From Colletes latitarsis (Eukaryota > Arthropoda > Insecta > Hymenoptera > Colletidae): a DNA stretch of 64,000 nucleotides. Made by a program: the position numbers and the translations under genes. Under the pieces are notes generated by a model, which saw only the letters and a program-made list of their open reading frames with translations, searched no databases and was not told the origin of the DNA. Shown piece by piece: positions 1 through 11,629 of this stretch. The stretch's first letter is position 1. Each line of letters begins with the position of its first letter. The stretch spans positions 7,874,001 through 7,938,000 of the forward strand of contig NC_135143.1 in assembly GCF_051014445.1 (NCBI RefSeq). The letters run 5' to 3'.

Positions 1-3000
1 GAGGAGGAGGTCCGATATCGCAGGGAGTGCTTTAAGGAGCCCCGTGCTTTCAGTTCAATATTTGCATGGCTCCTGAGCTCACAAAAGAGAGAAATCTATC
101 AATTCCTGTCTTCCGGGGGCGGTTCTCCCCCTCTCTTCGCAGCTTCGGATGAAATCATTACCGTGCTGACGGGTATAAGAGGCTGCCTTTATGTATCGCT
201 AGCAAAAGGATACCGACGCCATCTCATCGCTCCTGGCAGCCTGCACAGTTTCCTTCGTCAAGAGGAACGGTGGACCCCATTGTGTATCGATCAAGTGCGA
301 GATGAGCCGTAAATCACACCACGCAAACTTTTGCTTACACGTGACTAGGGATATTTTAGTACCCTCTTCCAAAGCATCCTGTTTACTACCTTTGTTATCG
401 GACCTGATAAAAACGAGGATATCGTCGAAAAGTCTTAGTCGCCAACTTTCGAAATGCTTAAAACTTCGCTTCTCGAGAAGTTATTAGACACTGGTTAGTT
501 TATGATACTTTTCTTTTCTTATTTTATTAACAAAAATATGATTTTTCTATGTATAAAAGTTCATCATAAAAATTGCAAAACAGAGACGCATTATACCTTG
601 CAACAAAGTAGAAGAAAATGAGATTTACATCTGATAACGTAATTATATTATAATTAGTTATAACGTATCTTTCAGTTTTTCTTTCGTGTTTCGTACATTG
701 TACATTCAAGCCTCTGAGAGTTTTCCTCTCTCATTGCAGCCCTACACTCTTTTAATTATTTCAACTGTTCCTCCGTCTTTTCGTCCAGTAAATGCAATCT
801 CATTTTTCTCCTGGACAGAAAAGTAATTTTTGCGACAGAAGTCTAACTCGCGAGTGCGTGTAGCGAAAAGCAGGTCTGTTGCTGGTATCCGTCGAAAAAT
901 GAAACGTCGTAAATCAAACGTACCGCGCTTCCTTCGTACGCGACTAGGATTTTTCAGCATCGGTGGCTATGCGCGTGATAAACCTCCGACGTTCTCCCAG
1001 TGATTTTATTACGAGCATCGTCGCACGATTTTATTACTGTTCCCGTTTCGCGGAATCAATCTTACCTTCAATCAACTTTTTCGAGCCCCTTCGATCGAAA
1101 TTTGCATTCTATGACGGGTGTCATCTTCGTCGCAAAGTTCTAGTTAACTGGAATTGCTTGAAATTTCTGCAGAATCTTCAGCAGACATACTGCTGTTCTG
1201 TGAAACACGGATGTTTAAAAATATTGAGTTCTTATTTTAGTACGCTATATACTAAGAAAGATAGAGAAAGTCGGTATGGAAATTTTATTCCATTCGCTGT
1301 CAAGCCTAAATTATATGAAATTATTCCTATTGCCATTTCTGTTTTGAGAAAGTACACATATTTTGTTATAAATAATTGTTTAGATGCATAAAATCAAACA
1401 CGAGTATACTTGTGCTTGGCAGCGAATGGGTTAACGTGGGTTATTTTTAATTTGAAAGGATAGGTTTTGGGATAAAAAGTTATCAGTTTCTAATACGTTA
1501 AGGAATTTAATATTTTTCGAACGTGTTGGAATACGTTTCAAGAAAGAACTGTATTGTTTATATGTATTAATATTTACTATTATTCTATTACATGTACAGT
1601 GAACGCGTTAACGAGCGTATCAACATGTACCATGGGCGATGCACTTTACGAGTGGAAAGTCGGGGGAAAAATGGCGTGGCATTCGACGCGTTAAAGCAGG
1701 TTTCTCGCTAACAGGAGAAACAAACTGCTCGAGGCGCGAGCGGAGACCGGTAATCTCCCAGCGGGCGAGGGAAAAAAACAAAATTTAACTTTCAATTTGC
1801 AGGCTGAATATTTCTTTCCCCCGGTTTCTTTCCGATCCCGTCCCGTTATCGGTGGTCGTGGATCTTAAAATATTCCAAACCGTAGAATGGACGACCACGA
1901 TCCGTCGTTAGGCGTCGCATTATGAGTCCGCACGATCCGCGAAATACCGGCATTGGTTTTTTACGTACCGCGGCATAACAGTAATAAATACGGTATCTGG
2001 GATCCACGAGTGCATTTAGCGGGCTCATGAATAAAGCATAACTTCGGGGTTGGATCCCGCGGGAATCTCCCGTTGATTTTTCCCACTCGTCGTGTACCAG
2101 TTGGGAAAGTTCGCTGGTCCTGAACGAGGAACGAGAGGTTGCTTTTTCGGTCCCGACCTTCTTCTACAACTTGTTCCTTATTGTTGCGTCTCTTTGCACC
2201 TCTTACTGCAGCCTCGGTCCCTGCACCGCTGCGAGGTTGCATCAACAGCCCGGGACCACGAGTCACTTTTACCCATTGCTCGTTGCATACGGAACACGCT
2301 TCCCTTGTTTCTCTCGTCCGGGCGGCTGAGATACGATGCTGTAAAATTTTATTGTTCCCAGAACTTTCTTAGCGTTTCCAGTTTGTCCCTGAATATAAAG
2401 GAAAACACGTCTAGCGCGCCAAGTTACAGAGAAGTTACTTTAATTCCTTCCACCGAAACACCGTCGTGCCGTTCTCGTCCCAATGATGATGGTTTGTTCT
2501 CGGGGACGCGTCAGAACGTCTCGCGGAGGATCGCGTAAACTGTACACCGTTATGCTAAATTAACCGTGGGCGACTTTTTACGCGTTGTTGCTTGCTAACA
2601 ATCGCACTCGTAGACACCGACGTTTCGTCTTTGACCATTATTGTCAGCCGTGTTTCCTGCTTTCGTTTATACGGAAAGCAGTCGCAAAAATTGTAGTTTA
2701 TGAATCTATTCATACTGCAGTTTCTTTTTATGAAATATAGAAGAATGATATACGATGGTTAATAACTATGTTCAATGTTCATAGGAAGTGTATCTACATC
2801 AACTATGTAAGAGCCACAGCCTGAAGCTTAGGAATTTAAACATCTAGTTCAAATTTAACAATACTTAATCGCTATTTTTGTAAATAATACTAAAAGCGGA
2901 TTATACCTAGATGATAAGAGTATTTGTGAAAAAAAGACAAGGAAAGATGAAGACCTATTAAACAGTCAGGTCTGTTTGATGACTATGTCCGTCATGGAGA

Positions 3001-3536
3001 AATGGCAGTATTTTGTGTCAACGATTACTCCCGTCATGCATAAAATTAGTTACCATTTGTTATTTAAATTGTAATTTTAGCGAAAACTAAAATATATTCG
3101 TAAATTTCAATATGTTTAGAAACATTGGAGGCCAAAATGATATAAAACAAACAAGTGCGCGCTCTGAAAAGAGATCGCCATAGCTGATTGATTAAATATA
3201 TTTTAATATTTTAAAAATCTATTATAAGATGGTATACGGGCTCGGATTGTGAGTCCAGCATTTATATTTTGTTTATCAGTTGAGTCATTGTTATTATTGT
3301 ATACTTTGTAATTAGATCTATGGGCTCGAAATGAGAGCCTAAAATCTTTAATTTTCTTTCATTCATCTGATGTGAAAGTTGTAAGTATTGTGTGTCCGCG
3401 AAAAGTTAACTAGTGAAAGGAATGCAAGCCTCATTGGTTCCCCACTCTAGTTTAGAGTTTAGCGAATCCATCACACTGGTGATCACTGAATCGCTGGAAC
3501 GACGAAAGTGGAGATAAGTGGAGTAAGCGAAGTACT
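1..3536. other. Non-coding sequence, no gene recognised
   Basis: No exon or transposon is recognised here. CpG-richer stretches (about 1-310 and 1620-2660) alternate with AT-rich sequence. The open frames present have no recognisable domain and no coding-like composition. If the ADAMTS-like gene continues below 13.8 kb this is intron, otherwise it is downstream intergenic DNA. Confidence 0.5.
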
Positions 3537-3551
3537 CCCCCCCCCCCCCCC
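3537..3551. repeat. Poly-C run of 15 bases
   Basis: An uninterrupted run of 15 cytosines, just before the TTAA-type MITE at 3567. Length may be uncertain because homopolymers of this size are prone to sequencing and assembly error. Confidence 0.9.
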
Positions 3552-3566
3552 TCCTGCTAAAGCTAA

Positions 3567-3771
3567 CACGTTAACTACCGGATCAAAACTTTGATTGTAA
3601 ACAACTGTAGACTACATAACTTAAAATTTGACTTGGTACTTATTTTCGTAACCTCGCTAAAATAGATGAGTCCTATTAAAATTGATTTTCTTTAACATTT
3701 CAACCTGAAAATTAATTGTTTTTAGCGAAAAGTCCTGTCACTCATGTATGGATGAGGTGGCAGTTAAAACG
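3567..3771. mobile_element. TTAA-type MITE, about 205 bp
   Basis: The right end is flanked by TTAA (3772-3775) and the left by a mutated CTAA (3563-3566). The ends read inward as CACGTTAACTACC and CGTTTTAACTGCC. The interior matches the reverse complement of the MITE at 11428-11625 over most of its length, for example the shared stretch around AAAATTAATTG. It has no coding capacity. The TTAA target suggests mobilisation by a piggyBac-type transposase, but that is inference. Confidence 0.65.
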
Positions 3772-4494
3772 TTAATGTGCATTCAGTACTCCACTATACT
3801 CCTGTGCGAGGAACAATATTATTCTAAATACTAGAGTAAAAGAGAAAATATAAGCACTCTAGGTTTGTAGACGCTTTTGTAAGGCATTTCATTTCTTTCT
3901 ATTTTACATACATTTATAAATAAAATATCAACGAATTGTGAAAAGATTCAACAAGGCGAATTCTGAAAAACTGTTTATCAGAAATATCGTTTATTTCAGT
4001 TGCATAAAACTCTTTCCTGGAGTTAATAAATTTTTTAAAGGTATTTTCAACAATGCGGGTTTCCTTTGAGAAAATTTTCCAGATATTTAGAAACATGAAA
4101 ATCTGTTCGCTGCGAGTCCAGAATGGACGAGATGAAAATTTGTAACCAAACTGGGTTATTCTCTGAATAGTGATGTGTGAGATGGGTGGTCGAGCGTTTG
4201 TTACAGAGTAATATAGATCCTGTTCTATTGTCCAACGCGGGTTGTATTTAGCTTAGTTTTTCATATATCTGGTTTAACAGTGCACAATGCATACACCAGT
4301 ATTCAAAAAACTGTAGTGAATAAACTTCGATTGAATTTCACCACAGAGAAACCGTAACTAGTTTTTGATAAATTTTCGGTTTCGAAAAATGTTTGTGTTG
4401 TTCTCGTTCTTCTGCTTGTTGTGACGGTCGATTTTTCATCGTACGTGCGTAATAATTCGACCCGGAAAAAGATCGTTTTCGAAAAAATAATGCG

Positions 4495-5312
4495 TCAAGA
4501 CACGCGGGAGTTATCACACTAAAAATGGTGAAGAAAATCCACAAAACGGTATTAGACGATCGTCGACTAAAAATGCGCGAGCTTGCAGATATGGTAGGCA
4601 TTTCAAAAAGTGCTGTACAACGCATATTGATTGAAAATTTGGATATGAGAAAGTTGTGCGCAAGATGGGTGCCGCGCTTGCTCACAATACAACAAAAACA
4701 GCGTCGCGAAGATGTTTCAACCGAGTGTTTGGCGATGTTTCACAGGAATAAAGCCGAGTTTTTGCGTCGATTCATAACCATGCATGAAATCTGGGTCCTT
4801 CACTTCACACCTGAGTCGAAGGAACAGTCGAAACAATGGACTGCAAGAGGAGAACCAGCTCCAAAGAAGGCGAAGACAGTTCCATCTGCTGGCAAGGTGA
4901 TGGCGTCAGTTTTTTGGGATGCGCTGGGAATAATTTTCATTGATTATCTTAAAAAAGGAAAAACAATCAATGGCGAGTATTATGCGAATTTTTTGCAGCG
5001 TTTGAGTGACAAAATCAAGGGAAAACGGCCGCATTTGGCGAAAAAGAAAGTGTTGTTTCACCAAGATAATGCACCAGTTCACACATCCGTTATCGCGATG
5101 GCCAAAATCCAGGAGTTAAAGTTCGAATTGCTCCCTCACGCACCCTATTCGCCAGATTTAGCCCCCTCGGATTATTTTCTCTTTCCAAACTTGAAAAAAT
5201 GGCTCGGTGGTAAAAGATTTTCCAATAATGAAGTGGAGTCTGGAGTATCGAAGCTATTGAACACCGCTGGGAAAAGTGTACCCAGCTAAAAGGAAATTAT
5301 ATTGAAAAATAA
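4495..5312 (+). pseudogene. mariner transposase pseudogene (DD34D type)
   Basis: This encodes a mariner transposase, which cuts and pastes DNA at TA sites. The longest open frame starts at an internal methionine (4525, MVKKIHKTVLDDRR) and gives 254 residues against the usual ~345. The helix-turn-helix, WVPRLLT linker and DDE domain are visible. Catalytic positions are frame residues 87, 181 (HQDNAPVH) and 216 (PSDYFLFPNLKKW), and the last two are 34 residues apart as the family requires. The first aspartate is histidine here (TMHEIW where TMDETW is usual), so the enzyme should be dead. Near the 3' end a deletion relative to the copy at 42584 shifts the frame, giving an early stop at 5287-5289; the ancestral stop is at 5310-5312. 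The N-terminal DNA-binding half upstream of 4495 is not readable. Confidence 0.92.
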
Positions 5313-5377
5313 AGATATTTGTTCCCAAATTTCTTGTGTTTTTTTTGTTAGATCGGATACTTCTGGGACCATCCTCG
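4495..5377 (+). mobile_element. mariner element, 5' end degraded
   Basis: This is the coding part plus the 3' end of a mariner-family element. The 3' terminal repeat runs to 5377 (ACTTCTGGGACCATCCTCG) and is followed by TA at 5378-5379. A sister copy at 42584-42792 keeps the same 3' end and trailer. I could not find the matching 5' terminal repeat upstream of 4495, so that end is deleted or too diverged to see by eye. Confidence 0.8.
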
Positions 5378-5918
5378 TACGTGTAAGTATTCGGTCACCG
5401 TCCACTATAACGTTGAAAACGATTTGCACAGAGTGCATCAAAGCATCGAGTAACTGGTGCATTCTCGATGCATCGAGCAGGAATAAAATAAAGAGGGGAA
5501 AAATCTAAGAGTCTCGAGTGAGCTTAAATTTCCATAAACGCATGAAATCGGACGTCCCCAAAACCAAATGTCTGGAACGTTTCCAGCAGATATCGCACTT
5601 TCCAGGACACGGTCGTCCGGTCAGACAAGAAATGGCACGAGCGCGAGTCGGTCATCGAGCATCGTGCCAAAACGAGCGCCCAAAACTCCCACGGGCGCCA
5701 CCGAGTCGTTCGAAGCTACCCGCGATGTGCATCCCCTGTATCTCAAATCGCATTCGTTACGACGACGCACGCGAAAATTCTGAGGAAACGTCGACGAGCT
5801 GCATGTGCATGCTGCAACGAGGACGCACTTGGCGGCAAGCCTCTTGATGCCGCGTTTCGAATCGATTTGCGTTCTTCTCCGCGAATGTGTGCGACCACGC
5901 TCGTCCAACAGTGTACAC

Positions 5919-8270
5919 CAGTGGTGCCCAAAGTCCAGACACGTGGACATAAATTTTATTTACGAACGACGAATACAAATTTTAGATTCGTTCGTAAACT
6001 AATTTCCATGTTTCTTATTTTTTGGGCCTGCCGTTCCGAGCTGGACCCTTGCTATCGGTTTCAACAGGCGGAGTCAAACAGCGCAACAATAGGACCGCTT
6101 TTATGAATTGCCACTCAAGCCGAGACGTCTTCGCTGAAAATCAGTAAATTTCTAAGTGTTATATCTTGAAAACTAATAAAAATTGTTATATCGCATGATC
6201 CAAAAAACAATATATAGTTCCATTTAAAAAACGAAACTTCACCATCATATCTTTTAAATTAATAACATAAACAAAATTTTCGTTTAGGCCAAAATAGAGA
6301 TCCTATTTCATCCTGCAATTTACATATAAACAATTTTTTCGTATCATCGATAGTTATTGAAATATCGCGACTGTCACACTTTAGCGTGGACACCCTGTAT
6401 ACAGGGTGTCCCGTAAATAGTGTAAGAGCCGGAAATGTGGGGTAGCTGAGACGATTCTGAACAACAATTTCCTTTGCAAAAATGTCGGATGGAGCTTCGT
6501 TTTTGAATTATTAACGAAAAACACTGACGAATCACGGCGCGCGCCTGCCGCGCGCTCAGGGCCGTCCGAACTAAGAGAGCCACCGTGTCGGGTAGGTAGC
6601 AAGATGTGCATCGGAGATACGTCGAGGAACGAATACAAATAATTAAAAATACTACCACTGCAACTGTTACCTCTACGGATTGGATAAATCAGCCAGCTAA
6701 ATCGAATTTATTAATTATTTGTATTCGCTGTTTCCAAGGAAGAAGGAATAAAATGTGGGAAGATGCTCTCGGAATTTTTAGGAAATTAATTCTTCGCACC
6801 TGAATGACGCTTCTCGCCAGAGTGTGTTAAAATTAAAATAAGAATTATTTTCAGAAAATTAAAATAAATACGGTAAGAACCATTTGTAATCGTTTGTTAT
6901 TAAAAACTGTACTGGAAAAGCAGGCTGGATTTGTGCGTACCGAAACATTCTTCGCATGCAAGGGATTAATAGAGAATTGAATTAATTGAAATTCGCCTTA
7001 CCCATTTACTTGCAAGTTGCAATAGGGCCGGTTAGTGCACCCCTGTCAATCATGGAAAGGTCGAAGACCCCAATAAAAATCAGCTGATGGGACGGCCCGG
7101 TCACTGCACTCGCTTCTTACCCCGAAAACACTTCACAGCACGGTCACTAGCACTTTTCACTTTTACATTTTCGGGGTAAGAAGCGGGTGCAGTGACCGGG
7201 CCGTCCCATCAGCTGATTTTTATTGGGGTCTTCGACCTTTCCGTGATCGACAGGAGTGCACTAACCGGGCCTTATTGTCAGCGCAGCAGAGCAACTTGCT
7301 AGTAAATGGGTAAGTCGAATTTCAATTATTTCTCTATTAAAGCCTTTGCATTCGAGGAATGTTTCGGTATGCACAAATCCAGTCTGCTTTTCCAGTACAG
7401 TTTTTAATAACAAACGATTACAAATGGTTCTTACCGTATTTATTTTAATTTTCTGAAAATAATTCTTATTTTAATTTTAACACACTGGCGAGAAACGTTA
7501 CTCAGGTGCGAAGAATTAATTTCCTAAAAATTCCGAGAGTATCTTCCCACATTTTATTCCTTCTTCCTTGGAAACAGCGAATACAAATAATTAATAAATT
7601 CGATTTAGCTGGCTGATTTATCCAATCCGCAGAGGTAACAGTTGCGGTGGTAGTATTTTTAATTATTTGTATTCGTTCCTCGACGTATCTCCGATGCACA
7701 TCTTGCTACCTACCCGACACGGTGGCTCTCTTAGTTCGGACGGCCCTGAGCGCGCGGCAGGCGCGCGCCGTGATTCGTCAGTGTTTTTCGTTAATAATTC
7801 AAAAACGAAGCTCCATCCGACATTTTTGCAAAGGAAATTGTTGTTCAGAATCGTCTCAGCTACCCCACATTTCCGGCTCTTACACTATTTACGGGACACC
7901 CTGTATACATATAGCAACCGAGGGCTTGTGAGAGCGCGACCCCTCTGGTGGCGAGCATGAGAGGCGACGCCACAGACTTATATGAACCGTTTGTCGGGTT
8001 CATATATGGAGAGAATTTTCTCCTAAGATTACGTTGTAATAGAGGAAGGTACAGCCTAGTTTTTTACATAGAATTGATCTGTTATTGTTGGAAAATTTAG
8101 GTTTTACCGCTGTCAAAATTTTACCAAGCAAGATTAGATTTTACAGTGTGTTAAGTAATTTTACCCTATGTTCCACTCGAATATTTACTAAATAATTCTC
8201 TCAGTGATAGAGTCCATTGCCTAGTTTTGATTTTATTTCGCCCACTGAAGAAAATAGTTGTGCACCACTG
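5919..8270. mobile_element. hAT-type element, non-autonomous, with a nested insertion
   Basis: An exact 8-bp duplication GTGTACAC lies at 5911-5918 and 8271-8278, immediately outside inverted ends CAGTGGTGCCCAA and CAGTGGTGCACAA (12 of 13 match). An 8-bp target duplication with CAGTGG-type ends is the signature of hAT transposons. The element is 2352 bp, but about 1.5 kb of that is the fold-back element at 6402-7903, leaving roughly 850 bp of original sequence. I see no transposase or BED zinc finger in that remainder, so this is an internally deleted or MITE-like copy. It lies in the downstream part of the window, presumably intronic or intergenic. Confidence 0.85.
6402..7903. mobile_element. 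Fold-back (giant palindrome) DNA element
   Basis: Two inverted arms of about 737 bp (6402-7138 and 7168-7903) flank a loop of only about 29 bp. The ends are CAGGGTGTCCCGTAAATAG and its inverse, flanked by TA at 6400-6401 and 7904-7905. The arms differ by a few per cent with small changes spread along them. Open frames in one arm mirror those in the other and are products of the palindrome, not genes. The TA duplication suggests a Tc1/mariner-type transposase acted on it. The left end abuts another 'ACACCCTG' end at 6391-6397, so an older element may have stood there. Confidence 0.9.
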
Positions 8271-8278
8271 GTGTACAC

Positions 8279-11200
8279 CGTCCACCACGAACGCAATCGG
8301 CAACGACGAATTCGTTGAGCGTTTTCCGCGAGAATGCACTCTTCCGACCTCCTCCTTGCTTTCCACCATGCTCTTTCTTCCGCCTCTTCTCTCGAACCTC
8401 TTATCGCGCTTGTATTTTTTTCTACACGCCCATTTGTCTACTACTCGGTCGTAGCTTTTGTAAAATGTCCCCTTGAAGATCGCAAAATTGCCTCTTGCGC
8501 GTCGAGATCCCACGGTCCCCTTTCAACGTCGCATTCCATACCGCGCTTTGAGCTTCATATTATGATTTCGTGTTTACGAAGCGGAACGATGAAATTAAAT
8601 TACTTTAGGTCACTTGTAATTTCAAGTATCTTTAATAGCGCCGATCTCAACGCGTTTCATCTCATTTTACGTATACGCTTTCACTATATGAAATATAATT
8701 TCAGTTTATATAATAGACTTCTTGTTTCTAATTTGCGTCTAATTTTTTTTCGTTGTTTCACGTCGTGTAGAAAGTTTTTTATTAATTTTTGTTACGACCA
8801 CGCAGTAATTTATAAGGAAATGCTATAATTTCGTGGATAAATCGTAGATCCGTTTACATGCCAAAATGATCCACTGTTTGAGCTTTTTTAACATTTTAGT
8901 GACGAAGCACTTGTTTGGTATATAATTTCTCATTTTTTAAATAAATTTTCTTGATAATTATATTCGACACTACAAATTAACAAGAAATTTAAATTTTAAA
9001 AGGAACCTTAAGAAAGAAGGTGTATTATTTTATCAATTTCTTTTTTTTCCTTTTGGAGTTAATCGAATTGGCAAATGAGCAGCACAATTAATACTTCATA
9101 AATATGCGTGTTTTAATACAAAGATAGAAATTTGCTGATAGTAGAAGCGATCCGGCTTTGCCGTTTGCTTATCAGCCATTCAATTGTTAAGCAACAGTTC
9201 ATATCAAGAAATTTTCGCTTCTACGAAGAAACTCACGAAAAGATAATAATTTCTAAATTCAGATACAATTATACATTCCACCTCAAATCATGCGCAAAGC
9301 ATATGCAATTAATATGAAACAGACATGTTTCCAGTAAAATGTTTGAGTATGTATGAAAACAAATTTATTTGTTTGAATTCTATCAATATTTCAATAAATA
9401 TAAACAAATACTGTCACGAATTCTAATTTGTTCCGATATCTCAACGTAAGGTTTGGTAATTGACGCGTTTCGCTATTAATCCATACAAGATAAATTTTCA
9501 TGCCCAACACAAACGAACAACATCCGTTCTAAATGGGATAAAGAGTATACTGGATTGGTTCTGTCACAATATGTCTGTCTTTTGTGCAAAAGAACGAATA
9601 GGCGATGCGTGTGAGACGGGACCGCAGGAAGCCGGATACGAACGAATGGAGGCTATAGCGGTTGTTTGACGACCAAATTATCCTGTTTGATGTCGACGAT
9701 GTGGTTGGGACTTCCTCAAAGAGCACGAACGGAGGCCCGGGGAGACGATGAGAGGAATTTCACGTAGACACTTCGAGATGAAAATTAAACGAGTAGACGC
9801 TGCGAATGGGCGCGTCGCGATCGTGAAAATCTATCCCCATTTACTCCTTTGTAGGTTCACACGTATGTGTTGCCTTTCCTGTGGGTTATTGGTGCGGTTT
9901 TCGGAGCAGCAGTTATGCTTGGTCGATTTCTTCCCTTCGAAAATCTGATTTCAGCGAGTCTTAGACGTTTTGGACGGGGGAGGAGTTTTGGGCTCGCTTT
10001 TTGGCTTCAGCGACGATCCAGTAGAGCGTTAACGTTATTGAAGAGAGACACAAATGTTTGGGAAAATTAAGAGCTAGGTTAGCAATACAGAAATACGACG
10101 GAGAACCTCGATTATCCGAATCGATAAACTGGGATCTCAATTAACCCCTTGATATACGAATAAAATGTAATTTGATGTGACTCTTAAAAAATAACTATTT
10201 AATTTAGCTCGATCAATACCAACGGGTAATTATTGAGTAACATTATGCATTAAAACATTAGGAGTTCAGCAAAGTATGAAATTTTGGAAAACATTCTAGT
10301 AAACGTAGGGAAATCAGACATTTTTTACACTGCCAAGTTGTTTCGTTTCTTTTACATACTATTTTTTTATATTCAATATTTAAATCGTCGCTTGAATAAT
10401 CTTCTTTAATTATTGTATTTTTCAAACTGAGCTTCCACGAATATGATAGTTGAGGTTTGCAAGTTCTCAGAAGGAAAAAGAGAACCGTATTTTATAGAGG
10501 AGTAAAGAAAAAAATACTCCTCGTAGTACTTTATTTTTATTAAAAAGCCAGATTAAAAAGTTCTCTGCCGTCAGTGGTAATACATTCAAAAAGAAACTAA
10601 AATCTGACAAGCTGAAAGATGTGGAACGACTACAATTTCCTATTCATTATTATTTTTCATCCTGTTTCTATTGAAGGCTGAATTTATCGTTTGCAACGAA
10701 TCACTTTTACCAAGTTTTATTTTGTCGTGTACATGTAAGTAAATATAAAAATTGTCTAAAATATGAATTGTAAAAATTGAGTGCTTCGAAGACGTGAAAA
10801 TTTATTTTTAATTTCAGTTGTAATTTCGGAACAAAATAATTTAGTACGCGAGCGGGGTTAAAAGGTGTCTAAATTATGAAAAGAAAAGTAGAAACTACGG
10901 GACACTTTCCCAGTGTTATTCTCAGGAACGCAAAGTTCTGGTACCATTGTTTACGTTTATGATTCCTTTTTTGTTCGCAAAATTTCTGACACCATTTTAG
11001 GGACAGCCTATATAATCGGTCGTTTACACAATAATATTGCGGAACATCGTCTTTATTACAGTTTTAACGGTAGCAATATTAGGAAGTAGCGAGAAATTTT
11101 CTTCTTTCCGACGTTTCAGCTTCGCGAGTTGTTCCTTTCTACAGAGTGCACGAAGTTTGTGGAATTACTCAATTGCTGAAGTTTGCTGTCGACCTTAGTT

Positions 11201-11423
11201 GGCGAAGTTCGGTGCATGTACAGGTACTCGACGCTTTGCCAGACTTACCAATGCGACAATTCAAATTTTCTTCAACATCGATACATCCATTCTTGAACAG
11301 TGTCGCAGTATATTATGCGAATGGACGAACGCGACAAAATAACGGAACGGAAGCTTCCCACTGTATTTTCGTTGGGCTTCGTACGGAAGAATACAAAATG
11401 GCTATGTTAAATTCATACAAATT
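8279..11423. other. Non-coding sequence, no gene recognised
   Basis: AT-rich sequence with a CpG-richer stretch around 9590-9780. At about 10096-10135 there is a pogo-like terminal motif (GAGAACCTCGATTATCCGAA), presumably a solo end. No supported exon was found on either strand. Confidence 0.5.
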
Positions 11424-11427
11424 TTAA

Positions 11428-11625
11428 CACTTTGACTGCTACGCCATCCATATACAATAACTAAAACAATTAATTTTTAAGTTGAAATATGGAAAGAAAT
11501 AAATTTGAGTAGGATTTAGAAATTTTAGTGAAATAAGTATTAAGACAAACTTCAAGTTATGTAATTATATTATCTACAATTGTCTAAAATCAAAGTTTTG
11601 ACAATTGTAAATGACAGTCAACGTG
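11428..11625. mobile_element. TTAA-type MITE, 198 bp
   Basis: Exact TTAA flanks lie at 11424-11427 and 11626-11629. The ends read inward as CACTTTGACTGCTA and CACGTTGACTGTCA. The interior is AT-rich and non-coding and is homologous, in reverse orientation, to 3567-3771. This is the clearest member of the CACGTTGACTG subfamily in the window. Confidence 0.8.
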
Positions 11626-11629
11626 TTAA

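Noticed and set aside
1..312. Frame open from the first base to a stop at 310-312, over 100 codons
   Set aside because: It has no recognisable domain, no clear splice acceptor within view and lies in a GC-richer patch where stops are rarer. A partial exon is possible but cannot be supported.
963..1391. 142-codon open frame on the plus strand
   Set aside because: Composition is typical of AT-rich non-coding DNA and no domain or splice context is visible.
4338..4685. 115-codon open frame on the minus strand
   Set aside because: It is antisense to the mariner transposase and explained by it.
6374..7960. Mirrored pairs of open frames of 65, 94-97 and 85 codons
   Set aside because: They are identical because they lie in the two arms of the fold-back palindrome; no protein signature is present.
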